Positions 25,901 through 33,172 of a stretch of 64,000 bases of DNA are shown piece by piece; position 1 is the stretch's first letter, and each line of letters begins with the position of its first letter. The notes under the pieces were generated by a model, which was not told the DNA's origin, did no database searches, and worked only from the letters and a program-made list of their open reading frames with translations. The DNA is from CAWIHK01 sp963835935 (GTDB taxonomy: Bacteria > Bacteroidota > Ignavibacteria > UBA10030 > CAVZMI01), in NCBI GenBank assembly GCA_963835935.1, contig CAWIHK010000001.1, forward strand, positions 1,116,001 through 1,180,000, given 5' to 3'. The position numbers were made by a program, and so were the translations under genes.

Positions 25901-26653
25901 GCTATAGCGATGCTGTATGAAGCCGGCGTAAGGGTTGTCATTCCGCCTGAGTACTTATGCTGTGGTTATCCGTTCCTGGCGAATGGGAAAATTGATAAAG
26001 CAGAAATAAAAGGCTATGAGAACCGCATTATTTTCCACCGTATGGCCGATACAATCGATTATATGAACATCGATGCGGTGCTTGTATCGTGCGGGACATG
26101 TTTCGAGATGCTGGAGAAATACGAATTGAAAGACGTCTTTCGTGGTGCGACATTGATTGATGTGAATGAATATATCGTCCGTGAGAAATTATACTCGCCT
26201 CATCATATTTTTAAAAATTCCAAAACGCCCGAAAGTTCAAGTTCTCTCTTACTCGATAATGATGGGAAAATATTATATCATGAACCATGTCATACACCGT
26301 TGAATCAGTTCGGTGCGAATAAAACCTTCGAATTGATGTTCGGCATCAAACCCATCGATATTCCGAATTGTTGCGGTGAAGCAGGCACACTTGCGTTGTC
26401 GCGGCCTGATATTTCAAACAAACTGCGCGACCGAAAACGTGAAAATATTCTCAAAGTAACCAACGGCGATCCGATAGAAGTCCTGACAACATGCCCGAGT
26501 TGCGTTCTCGGTCTTTCGAAAAATACAAATGGAAAAACCTTCATTGGAAAATCTCTTGTTGTTTTTGCTGCAGAAAAATATTTAGGCAAGAATTGGGAGA
26601 AAGATTTTTTAAAGAAGGTTAAAAAGAACGGCGTAGAAAAAATATTATTCTAA
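22916..26653 (+). CDS. Giant FAD-linked oxidase/4Fe-4S/CCG-domain oxidoreductase (D-lactate dehydrogenase-like)
   Basis: 1245 aa in one chain. The order is: a DUF3683-like N-terminal region (~1-150, FREIPYNYTSFSDKEI); a PCMH-type FAD domain (LSVIPRGGGTGLTGGAVPV near 193, TDPTSSWASTIGGNISENAGG near 265); the FAD-oxidase C-terminal part with HMHAGDGNVHVN and SGEHGIG; two 4Fe-4S motifs (CVRCGKCKSVC near 783 and CTMCHKCVKPCPVKI near 844); and two CCG domains (FPGCGSE..LCCGYPF near 980-1020 and HEPCHTPLNQFG..NCCGEAG near 1120-1150). It therefore fuses the equivalents of GlcD/Dld, GlcF/LldE-type and HdrB-like subunits. Probable substrate: a 2-hydroxy acid such as D-lactate or glycolate, with electrons passed to quinone; substrate is inferred. 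Confidence 0.87.
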   Translation: MQKEFRFREIPYNYTSFSDKEIIAKYFDDEAWKVLETLRDQRVTGRSAKLLYNIIGDIFIIERNPYIYEDFLRKSGTLKKLRRLHARRLETIAEHANGNEVVTELVSRTREIDKSFFDQFSSIKLFQARIRFSLTGVTSLKNVHFGPFHRAAHATDATDWRMEYPLVVVYPDTVEEIPKIVKSARKLKLSVIPRGGGTGLTGGAVPVNKHTMVINTEKLNHIGAIELKTTGEGVIPIVSVDAGVVTDDAIEFCAKRGYIFATDPTSSWASTIGGNISENAGGKKCVMWGTAIDNLYSFRLVDANGEVLEVRRNNHPHRKIQPHDIVIFDIFRMSGKKEEVVKTITLTGDDIRKPGLGKDITNKVLNGLPGLQKEGGDGVIISAQFVLYKPFKYCRTICLEFFGNNMTKASNAIVAIQKASKDYSNVHLTALEHFDEKYVAAINYRNKSRRTETPKAVLLIDVESNNRGLLEEAARKIVRLVDDYNAEAMLATDDKEREQFWSDRKHLGAIAKHTNAFKLNEDIVIPLERLPDFADFIEKLNFEKELLNVLHCIDHIKELIIEREVKASDSVPVQRLVDCKEYLTEVREKYQDYFSDLIDKNKTGEKKSIFRQLQDGNIRIEFDEDIVQYMRKMFHGYEQFLQMFEKVVAAERKRRIIIATHMHAGDGNVHVNIPVYSNDYLMMTEADDTAARAMKEAVRLGGVVSGEHGIGLTKLKFLEPKVLEEFKRYKEEADPTDLFNPEKLQANFPLNKIYTPSFNLLEREAIILEATDLEKLSMAIASCVRCGKCKSVCNTHHPARTMMYNPRNKIFGVGLITEAVLFYAQTLDMHSFKHFTKLRTIADYCTMCHKCVKPCPVKIDFGDVTLTMRRLLVERHKTSAKPMTNLALKYLGRKKYIPNKLFRWAFLGFGYSAQRFAYRLNKPFARITNAIVPFLAEVLKGEFPKSGRPALRDRLHLTQSTMLYSFKNPEKKIASSVVYFPGCGSERMFPEISIAAIAMLYEAGVRVVIPPEYLCCGYPFLANGKIDKAEIKGYENRIIFHRMADTIDYMNIDAVLVSCGTCFEMLEKYELKDVFRGATLIDVNEYIVREKLYSPHHIFKNSKTPESSSSLLLDNDGKILYHEPCHTPLNQFGANKTFELMFGIKPIDIPNCCGEAGTLALSRPDISNKLRDRKRENILKVTNGDPIEVLTTCPSCVLGLSKNTNGKTFIGKSLVVFAAEKYLGKNWEKDFLKKVKKNGVEKILF

Positions 26654-27056
26654 GACCAGTACGCAAATTGAACAGGTTGAAACAGCTTGTCCTAGGGACT
26701 CATGATTCGGGGAGTTGCTAGTTAGAACACGCGCCGAACATTATTTGTTAATAAGCTTGGCTAATCTTTATAGATCAAGAAAATTGTTATGATCATTCCA
26801 ATTGCACAACCGCCGCGCGAGAAAAAATCTTTTTATTTCATGATGTCTTTGGAGTTTTATTTTCTCTTGTTGAGCGTTCGAAATCCCGCTTTGCGGGGAC
26901 ATATTTCTTTTTAAAATGCTGCCCAAAAATATTTTCCGAATATTTATTTTGATCAACTTTAATTCAATATTGCTATTTCAATTTTGAGATGCTATATTAA
27001 AAAATAATGTGATGAAATAATTTTTTTTTTATTAACTAACAACCCAAAAATCCTTT
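26654..27056. other. Intergenic stretch with a small hairpin
   Basis: 403 bp without a credible gene. It holds the palindrome TCCCGCTTTGCGGGGA (26884-26899), related to hairpins at 18670-18684 and 27057-27072, and a run of ten T residues near 27021-27030. No recognisable promoter. Confidence 0.4.
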
Positions 27057-27072
27057 TCCCGCTGAAGCGGGA
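27057..27072 (+). promoter_or_regulatory. 5'-UTR hairpin of the secreted repeat protein
   Basis: TCCCGCTGAAGCGGGA is a perfect 7-bp stem, 10 nt before the GAGGAGG ribosome site. It could stabilise the message or be another copy of a small mobile hairpin. Confidence 0.35.
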
Positions 27073-27097
27073 CAATGGCATTGAGGAGGATAGATTC

Positions 27098-27562
27098 ATG
27101 AAAAAGTCGATGACTTTGTTGTTAGCTGCTATGTTGGCCGTTTCCATGAGTTCTTTTGCTTTTGCCCAAGGCAAACCGGCCGCAAAGGCTCCCAAAGGCA
27201 AGACTGAAGAAAAGAAAGCTCCCACGAGGAAGGATATGAAGTTAGAGGTGGACGATGTGAATGTTGCCGGGACACACACTATAGAAGGGATAGAGACTGA
27301 ATCCGATATTGTAGAATATAAGGATGGTGAGGGTAGTATAAAGGGTGGTAAGAATTCTCCCGCGCCAGTAAAGATAGGTAAGAAAGGTCCCACGAATGTA
27401 AAGAGAGCAAAGGCTGGTGAGAATACTCCCACCCTCGTAAAAACAGGTGAGAAAGATCGCGCGAATATTAAGAGATCAAAGACTCCTGAGAATGCTCTCT
27501 CGACCAAGGATAAAGCGACGGAAACCCCCGTAAAAAAGAAAATTCCTCACATAAAAGATTAA
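27098..27562 (+). CDS. Small secreted, basic, repeat-containing protein
   Basis: 154 aa with a textbook signal peptide (MKKSMTLLLAAMLAVSMSSFAFAQ). The mature part is almost all Lys, Glu, Thr, Pro and Gly. A 23-residue unit is repeated: GKNSPAPVKIGKKGPTNVKR + AKA, then GENTPTLVKTGEKDRANIKR + SKT, then a partial third unit PENALSTKDK. The very strong GAGGAGG site suggests high expression. No family recognised; probably disordered. Possible roles such as surface coating or nucleic-acid/anion binding are speculation. Confidence 0.7.
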   Translation: MKKSMTLLLAAMLAVSMSSFAFAQGKPAAKAPKGKTEEKKAPTRKDMKLEVDDVNVAGTHTIEGIETESDIVEYKDGEGSIKGGKNSPAPVKIGKKGPTNVKRAKAGENTPTLVKTGEKDRANIKRSKTPENALSTKDKATETPVKKKIPHIKD

Positions 27563-27640
27563 AAGACTACTATAATCTCAACAAAAAATATTTTTGCTTG
27601 ACTTCATTTTTCTCTTGACTTTCAACAAGCATGATGGCGG

Positions 27641-27690
27641 GCTCCGCCTGCCTGCCGAAGGCTTCAGCGAAGGCGGGCACGTAGGCAGGC
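27641..27690. repeat. GC-rich palindromic intergenic repeat, copy 1
   Basis: Fifty bases are 47/50 identical to 31781-31830. The ends are inverted (GCCTGCC / GGCAGGC) and the centre has GAAGGCTTCAGCGAAGGC. It lies between the convergent repeat-protein gene and the minus-strand accessory block. Typical of REP/BIME-like mobile palindromes. Confidence 0.75.
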
Positions 27691-27737
27691 TTTCGTTTCC
27701 GCATACCTGCCGAAGAATACCTTCAGGAAGTACCTGA

Positions 27738-28118
27738 TCAGACTGCGATATTGTGAACCTTTCGTGTCCGATACCAACTTAAAAGAAATAAAAATCCAGG
27801 GATCGTAAAAACCAACCAAGCCCAGCCATTTGGAAATTTGCCAGTAGTTGCAAAATGAATCACATAAAACGTTATTAAACTTCCAACTGTTATACTTCCT
27901 CCAATGCCTTCTTTCCACCATGCAAGGATCATTCCAAGAGAAATCCCAAAAGGAAAAAATAAAAACAGAATCCATTCTGTCGGCTTGAACAGTGTATAGT
28001 CGAATCCTTCTCCAACCATGAATGATAATACCAAGCCAATGCTCACAACACTCAAGATTCTTGCTGTCCAACTAATTATGTGAGTTAATCCAAGCTGGGA
28101 CTTAATCAAATTTTTCAC
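27738..28118 (-). CDS. Small polytopic membrane protein
   Basis: 126 aa with about four hydrophobic helices (ARILSVVSIGLVLSFMVG, WILFLFFPFGISLGMILAWW, GGSITVGSLITFYVIHFA, WAWLVFTIPGFLFLLSWY). No catalytic motif. It resembles small uncharacterised DUF-type membrane proteins found among accessory genes. It lies 75 bp downstream of the HEMSH membrane protein on the same strand. Confidence 0.6.
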   Translation of the reverse strand: MKNLIKSQLGLTHIISWTARILSVVSIGLVLSFMVGEGFDYTLFKPTEWILFLFFPFGISLGMILAWWKEGIGGSITVGSLITFYVIHFATTGKFPNGWAWLVFTIPGFLFLLSWYRTRKVHNIAV

Positions 28119-28193
28119 TTTATCATCCTTTCAAAAATATCATCAACATATCTTTTAACCGCTCGTCAGTTGGTCGTGCAGAGCAGAAGATTT

Positions 28194-28787
28194 TTAAAAC
28201 CCGACGAAACGCTTCAACACAATTAAAATTGAGAAAGTCGACAGGCCGATTCCAAATAAAATGAACAGCCATGGAAAGAATGGCCCAATGATTAACTCGA
28301 CGCAGTAAATATCGCCCCTGCCGCCAAGGAGAAAGTCGATTGGTTCGCATACAAAATCGAATGCTGGTCTCAGACATAAAAGCATGAAGAGAAAACCGAT
28401 AACAAAAGGTCTTTTGGACAAACTTTGCTTTAAAATCAAAATACCAACGATGAGCGATAAAATATCCAGTATATAAGGAAAGCTTGTTGAGGTCAACAGT
28501 TGCCAATTATGCTTAAGCCCTTCTGACGTAACCCACGCGCGTCCGAACTCGCCAAGCCAGAGGCTGGGTATTAGTTTGTAGTAGGTGACTGTGCTCCCAG
28601 CCAAATATGTTCCGGCGACATGACTCATCTCGTGCAATGGAGAGTAGCAGAAATACCACAGAATAGGAAGAGTCAAAAGGCAAAGAACACTGACGCGCAA
28701 AGAACATGATGCTCTTAGGTATAGAAGCAGGAGAGGTGCCACGATTACCAGCAAAATCTCCAGAGTGATAAGTAACTGTGAATTCAT
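28194..28787 (-). CDS. Membrane protein with HExxH motif (possible M50-like metalloprotease)
   Basis: 197 aa, several transmembrane helices. Near residue 52, inside or beside a helix, is PLHEMSHVAGTYLAG, where HEMSH fits the zinc-binding HExxH of site-2-type proteases. The second metal motif (NxxPxxPLDGG-like) of M50 is not evident; only a late D (PAFDFVCEPIDF) could supply a third ligand. The protease call is therefore weak. It is part of the minus-strand accessory block. Confidence 0.5.
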   Translation of the reverse strand: MNSQLLITLEILLVIVAPLLLLYLRASCSLRVSVLCLLTLPILWYFCYSPLHEMSHVAGTYLAGSTVTYYKLIPSLWLGEFGRAWVTSEGLKHNWQLLTSTSFPYILDILSLIVGILILKQSLSKRPFVIGFLFMLLCLRPAFDFVCEPIDFLLGGRGDIYCVELIIGPFFPWLFILFGIGLSTFSILIVLKRFVGF

Positions 28788-29323
28788 CGACTATCCTCAG
28801 AAGTTTATAACGGCCGTAAACGTGTATAATACTAAACGCGAATACGACAATCATACTTTAGTTTATCCTTCACTAACATTCTTACGTCTATTATATCTGT
28901 TATTTTTCTTTTGTGAATAAAAAATTATTTCCGCCTTGTTTTAAAATAAATTCTTTCTGGATTGTATCAAACTCAATTATTATTCCGGCTTGGTCAAATC
29001 TAAACTTGTCTTTTTCAGATGCTTCAAGTGGAAAAGATGATTGACCAGTTGCCTCTGCGATTAAAGTGGAATTGTTTTTAGTAATAGTAATTTTTAAGGG
29101 AATTTGTTTGCTCGAATATACGCCTAAATATTTGTCCAGGTCTTCTGTCTTTAAAGAAAATGTATTGAATGTTGGTAACGAATAGGGTAAGTTAAAATAA
29201 ATACTTAATACACCAATTATAATATCATTAAGGGAATAAGGTTGACCGTTTGTGCAATATGCTATAGCCAAACTGTCATCAGGGAAATATGCTAGAGTAG
29301 AAGCAAAGCCATCAATACCGCCA

Positions 29324-30787
29324 GGTGATGTCCCGAAGTTAGTTGAAAATAGCGCTTGAAAAAAATACAGGCGATAGTTAATCTGAGGTGAGAAAATAAC
29401 GATTCAAATTATTAAACACCAAAGAAAGGACTATCGCCATGCACAAGATCAAAGTAGCAAAAGCGAATGAAGTAATCAACAGTACGAGCGGAAAACATTT
29501 TGAGAAGTTGGAAGAAAAGATCGTTGACACAGTGAAAGAAGTTTTGTTGGGATTAAAAGAATCGCTCTCGGAAGAAATGGAAGGCATCTCCTTACAAGTG
29601 ATGGAGACGATCATGGAAGAAGAAGTCAAATCACTTGCAGGCGAACGATATAAACATTTACCTGATCGGCAGTGCACACGACATGGAACAAATCCAGGAT
29701 CGGTGATCGTAAATGGAAAGAGGAAAAAAATATTTGTCACCCGAGTTGTGGATGTTGAGAACAAGCATGCGTGGAGTTTGAAGACGTACGGATTATTTAG
29801 TAAGTCTGCAGAATTAATTCAGAGGACATATCGAGATTTGATTCGAGGCATTAGCACACGAAGGTATGAAGAAGGAGTGAGTAAATTTCTAGAAGGGTAT
29901 GGAACGAGTTCGAGCAGTGTAAGCAGAAGAATGATTGCAGCAACGGCTCAAAAGATAAAAGAAATGTTTGAACGACGGCTGGAAGAATTAGAGTTGGCAG
30001 TGTTGATGATCGATGGAATACACATTGGTGATTATACAGTAGTGATCGCGTTAGGAATTGATACTAAAGGGATTAAGCATGTTCTTGGGGTATGGGAGGG
30101 ATCGGCAGAAAATACGACGATAGCGAAAGGTTTGTTGGAAAATTTGATAGATCGTGGATTACACACAGAGCAATTATATTTGGTAGTGATGGACGGATCG
30201 AAAGCCTTGCGGCGAGCTGTCATTGATATACTTGGAACAGACACACATGTCCAACGCTGCACAGTTCACAAGAAACGTAATGTGTTAAGTTATCTTCCAA
30301 AAAATCTTCAGGGAGTTGTCAGCAGAAGAATGACGGAAGCATATTCGATGAACGATGCAGTGAAAGCAAAAGAACGGCTGCTATCAATTGCGCAGGACTT
30401 GGAGCAAGAGCATTCGTCGGCTGCAAAAAGTTTACGTGAAGGATTGGATGAAACGTTGACGCTGCATCGACTTAATCTTCCTCTTGCTCTGCGCAAATCA
30501 TTGCAATCGACAAATCTGATCGAGTCGCTCAATTCAGTTGTTCGACAGAAAGAGAGGAATGTAAAATATTGGAAGACTGAAGAACAAGTTACACGCTGGG
30601 TTTGTGCTGGAGTGTTGGAAGCTGAAAAAGGATTTAGAAGAATAAAAGGTTACGGTGCATTACCAATATTAATTGACGCGTTGAATAAAAATAAAAAACA
30701 AAATTTGCTTGTCGCATAAAAAATATTTATGTTGACAACAACCTCAAATTTCTATCGCTGAATTTCAACTAAGAGTGGGACATTCTC
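29324..30787 (+). mobile_element. Complete IS256-family insertion sequence
   Basis: 1464 bp. The termini share ATGTCCC-N4-TTAGTTGAAA in inverted orientation. They are flanked by direct repeats TACCGCCA at 29316-29323 and 30788-30795, an 8-bp duplication as expected for IS256. The transposase is intact and in the opposite orientation to the disrupted gene. Confidence 0.93.
29439..30719 (+). CDS. IS256/Mutator-family transposase
   Basis: 426 aa. Mutator-type catalytic residues are visible: Asp in LAVLMIDGIHIGDYTVVIALG, Asp in LYLVVMDGSKALRRAV followed by VQRCTVHKKRNVLSYLP (the conserved C/H region), and Glu in QSTNLIESLNSVVRQKERNVKYW. The N terminus includes METIMEEEVKSLAGERYKHLPDRQCTRHG. Full length with no stop, so potentially active. 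Confidence 0.95.
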   Translation: MHKIKVAKANEVINSTSGKHFEKLEEKIVDTVKEVLLGLKESLSEEMEGISLQVMETIMEEEVKSLAGERYKHLPDRQCTRHGTNPGSVIVNGKRKKIFVTRVVDVENKHAWSLKTYGLFSKSAELIQRTYRDLIRGISTRRYEEGVSKFLEGYGTSSSSVSRRMIAATAQKIKEMFERRLEELELAVLMIDGIHIGDYTVVIALGIDTKGIKHVLGVWEGSAENTTIAKGLLENLIDRGLHTEQLYLVVMDGSKALRRAVIDILGTDTHVQRCTVHKKRNVLSYLPKNLQGVVSRRMTEAYSMNDAVKAKERLLSIAQDLEQEHSSAAKSLREGLDETLTLHRLNLPLALRKSLQSTNLIESLNSVVRQKERNVKYWKTEEQVTRWVCAGVLEAEKGFRRIKGYGALPILIDALNKNKKQNLLVA

Positions 30788-31763
30788 TACCGCCATTATG
30801 CCCATAGGCTTTTTTATTATAGAATGGTATTTGAAACATACCCATTCCATACCCGTCTGTCATAGTTTTCATTTGGTTCAAACTGTTTTGGGATACAAAT
30901 TTTAAAGAAAACAATGCTTCAATAAATTTAGTCAAGTCGGTTGGTGTTGAGACAATAGCGCCTGCTCCACCTGGAATACTCATATCGGTTTCAGGTTGTT
31001 GTTCCCATTTTGTCAACAACTGATACGGAAAACTTTCATTGTTTTTAATATTTGTCTTACTACCATAATACGTGTTCGAAAGACCAATTTTAGATGTGAT
31101 TCTTTCAGTCAAATTTATTGAATAAGATTGTTTGGTGATTTTTTCAATAATATATCCTAAAACAACATAGTTTGTGTTACTGTAAGAATATTTTTCATTC
31201 GGCTGAAAATCAACTTTGTCTTTAGAAAAAATTGCAAGCATCTCATCTTGTGTCTTTGGTTGTGTCATCCGAGCCGTGTAGTCCGTGTCAGACGTAAAAT
31301 TATGAAATCCGCTTCTATGATTAAGTAAGTTGCTAATTGTAATGACATTTGCGTTTGGAAGTTGTGGAAAATAAGTATCCACTGTTGTAGTAAGTTTGAT
31401 TTTCCCTTCTTCAATGAGCTGGAGAATCATTGTTGCTGTGAACATTTTAGATATCGAACCAATTCTATATTTTGTAATGTCTGTAGATGGTATTTTTTCA
31501 TTTTCTGAAATGAAACTGTAACCAATTGCCCTGGAGTATAGAATAGTTCCATTTTTTGAAATAGTTAAGCTTCCCATTGCCTTGTTCTTTTCAGTTAGAA
31601 TATCGAACAAGCTATCAAGTTTTAATTTGTTGAAGTTTTGAGAGTATGATATACCGAATGAAAGTCCTGATATTAGGATTGCTGTAAAGATTTTGTTTTT
31701 CATTTTTGTCTCTATGTTTAATGGTTAGATTGTTTTTATAATAGTATATAACTTTTAGAAAAA

Positions 31764-31830
31764 CGCCCTAACGGATGACGGCTCCGCCTACCTGCCGAAG
31801 GCTTTAGCGAAGGCGGGCACGTAGGAAGGC
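31764..31830. repeat. GC-rich palindromic repeat, copy 2, with attC-like edge
   Basis: 31781-31830 is 47/50 identical to 27641-27690. The left edge adds CGCCCTAACGGATGACG, shared with 18537-18570. On the minus strand it ends in CCGTTAGGGCG, close to an integron GTTRRRY core, and lies just downstream of the DUF952 gene where an attC would be expected. The matching 5' core is missing, so it is not called attC. Confidence 0.65.
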
Positions 31831-31874
31831 AATAATTTAAAATATACCACTTCACGAACCGAGTTCCATGTAAT

Positions 31875-32273
31875 TTATTCTTTTATTCCAAAATATTTTT
31901 CTACAGAGATAAATACTTCCGGCCAAATATAAACCGTTCCTTTCTTTTCAAGGAAACCCATTTTATCTATTGCAGAAATATCTATCGGTCCATATACATG
32001 AGGGAATACTGGCGAACTTGATATATGCGAAGTGCTAACTCCTTCTTCCGGTTTTGCTTTCTCGTATTTCGTTTGTGGTTTTAATTTCTTCGGTTCTATT
32101 TGAAGAAGCAGTAATTTCTCCACAACATTTCCATAATAATCATTTGCGACTGGGATAACAGATGATTCTAGTGAGCAATGCACAAAACCAACTTCTTTCA
32201 AACTTGCTGGTGTATATTTGTTATTATTTATACAAGATCGAAATTCTTCTTCTTTTACGATATGGTAAATCAA
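31875..32273 (-). CDS. DUF952-family protein
   Basis: 132 aa. It starts MIYHIVKEEEFRSCINNNKYTPASLKEVGFVHCSLE and continues with VVEKLLLLQIEPKKL and SPVFPHVYGPIDISAI, the usual DUF952 pattern; function unknown. The start codon is 25 bp beyond an attC-like site in the cassette direction. DUF952 genes are, as I recall, found as integron cassettes and next to ADP-ribosyl-type folds. No ribosome site of note. Confidence 0.78.
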   Translation of the reverse strand: MIYHIVKEEEFRSCINNNKYTPASLKEVGFVHCSLESSVIPVANDYYGNVVEKLLLLQIEPKKLKPQTKYEKAKPEEGVSTSHISSSPVFPHVYGPIDISAIDKMGFLEKKGTVYIWPEVFISVEKYFGIKE

Positions 32274-32297
32274 TATACTTTTCCTTATTTAATTACC

Positions 32298-32366
32298 GGC
32301 TAACGCCAAGCTCAGCCGCGGAAGGCCGCAGCGCGGCCTGACGTCGGATGCAGCGTCGTGTTATAC
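32298..32366 (-). other. Integron attC-type recombination site
   Basis: Read on the minus strand: outer cores GTATAAC and GTTAGCC (pairing over TAAC/GTTA), inner arms GCTGCATCCG and CGGCTGAGC that pair with an unpaired G, and a variable central stem AGGCCGC..GCGGCCT. Unpaired (extrahelical) bases in one arm are the hallmark of attC. The stop codon of the upstream ORF (TAA, 32361-32363) lies inside the first core, as is common for cassettes. Confidence 0.72.
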
Positions 32367-32849
32367 ATTCAAATCGCTTATTTTGCGGTCAATATATTTG
32401 AACACTTCATCGTAAAAGGTACCATCCACGGATGAATTGCTCGGCACCCCTATTACGTCATACTTGAAGTTCTTCACGATCATTTCATTGTTAGCAAGAA
32501 CATCTTGAAGCGGATGAAACTCAACATCCTTTATTTGTTCAAATTGCTTCCGACGTCTGTTCCTCGCCTCATCGAATTTTGCCACCCCAAAATCCTTCGT
32601 CTCCTTATTAAGCTCATTAAACAGATTTACCAGATTGTGCGTGAATGGAGCAGGTTTCCTTAGATCGAGTTCATAAAACATTTTTATGACTAGTTCCAAT
32701 ACTACAGCCTGGAGATAATACCTCGTCACGGAGTGCCTCAGAACCTGATCACGCCCTGCACCACTAGGGAGAGAGGCCGAGTACAGAAAAGCGTCAATCA
32801 AGAAGCGCTTCTTCTGGACTTGCTGCTTAATCTCTCCTGCCCCCATCAT
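32361..32849 (-). CDS. Cassette-borne protein of unknown function (helical, HEPN-like)
   Basis: 162 aa, mostly helical. VLRHSVTRYYLQAVVLELVIKMFYELDLRKPAPFTHNLVNLFNEL resembles the helix pair of HEPN-type proteins, which often have a 'KxL-x-H-x-L-xxL' pattern. The HEPN RNase motif R-x4-6-H is not clear (RNRRRKQFEQIKDVEFH is the only candidate), so the call is tentative. The gene is flanked by attC-type sites at both ends, so it is probably a single mobile cassette of ~0.69 kb. Confidence 0.55.
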   Translation of the reverse strand: MMGAGEIKQQVQKKRFLIDAFLYSASLPSGAGRDQVLRHSVTRYYLQAVVLELVIKMFYELDLRKPAPFTHNLVNLFNELNKETKDFGVAKFDEARNRRRKQFEQIKDVEFHPLQDVLANNEMIVKNFKYDVIGVPSNSSVDGTFYDEVFKYIDRKISDLNV

Positions 32850-32988
32850 TCTCTCGCCTCATCGAAAAATGAACGTATGACGGATAGATAGGTGCCAAGC
32901 TGCGGCACTGATAACTTTCAAATTTGCTGTGAACGAACTGAGTTTCAAGTTGATAGCATTTAAAATATACTAAACCGTTATACGCAAT

Positions 32989-33060
32989 GCCTAACATACT
33001 CGGCTCCTTCCGTCTGCTTGCCTGCCCCGCGGCTTTCTAGCGGGGAGCCGCTGGTTAATC
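32989..33060 (-). other. Second integron attC-type site
   Basis: Read on the minus strand: GATTAAC ... GTTAGGC as outer cores (GTTAGGC fits GTTRRRY exactly), inner arms CGGCTCC / GGAGCCG with extra bases, and a GC-rich central part containing CCCCGC..GCGGGG. Same orientation as the site at 32298, about 0.69 kb apart. Confidence 0.65.
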
Positions 33061-33102
33061 GGCACCACCTTATCGCTGTGCTATAGATGGTGATATACTT
33101 GG

Positions 33103-33159
33103 TTATGGTTTTGGCGGCGGAGCTGGTGCCGGTTTTGGTGGACCCGTTTTGATTCCCAT
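33103..33159 (-). CDS. Proline-rich micro-ORF, 18 residues
   Basis: Encodes MGIKTGPPKPAPAPPPKP followed by TAA. An AAGGAG ribosome site begins in the stop codon of the SLATT-like gene just upstream, with 8-nt spacing, so translation would be coupled. Eight of 18 residues are Pro and three are Lys. Too short for conventional gene calling. I know no function; it could be a partner peptide of the membrane protein or a chance ORF. Confidence 0.5.
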   Translation of the reverse strand: MGIKTGPPKPAPAPPPKP

Positions 33160-33172
33160 TTAAATTTCTCCT

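Larger units (their letters stand above)
28900..31703 (-). pseudogene. Beta-lactamase-family serine hydrolase, interrupted by IS256 element
   Basis: The 5' part (31703-30788) encodes a signal peptide (KNKIFTAILISGLSFGISYSQ), the nucleophile motif SISK within YRIGSISKMFTATM, YSYSNTNYVVLGYII (the Tyr-x-Asn motif), and reaches AYGHNGG. The 3' part (29315-28900) resumes with IDGFASTLAYFPDDSLAIAYCTNG and a C-terminal beta-rich domain (LDKYLGVYSSKQIPLKITITK...LKQGGNNFLF). Removing the IS and one copy of TACCGCCA restores one frame of 444 codons with the expected HNGG-IDGF join. The damage is therefore only the insertion. Before interruption it was likely a secreted class C beta-lactamase/D-Ala carboxypeptidase-like esterase or peptidase. 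Confidence 0.9.

Noticed and set aside
27738..28900. attC sites in the gaps around 28,119-28,193 and 28,788-28,899
   Set aside because: Only a short near-palindrome (GTTTACGGCCGTTATAAAC on the minus strand) is present; the paired cores and extrahelical bases seen at 32,298 are missing.
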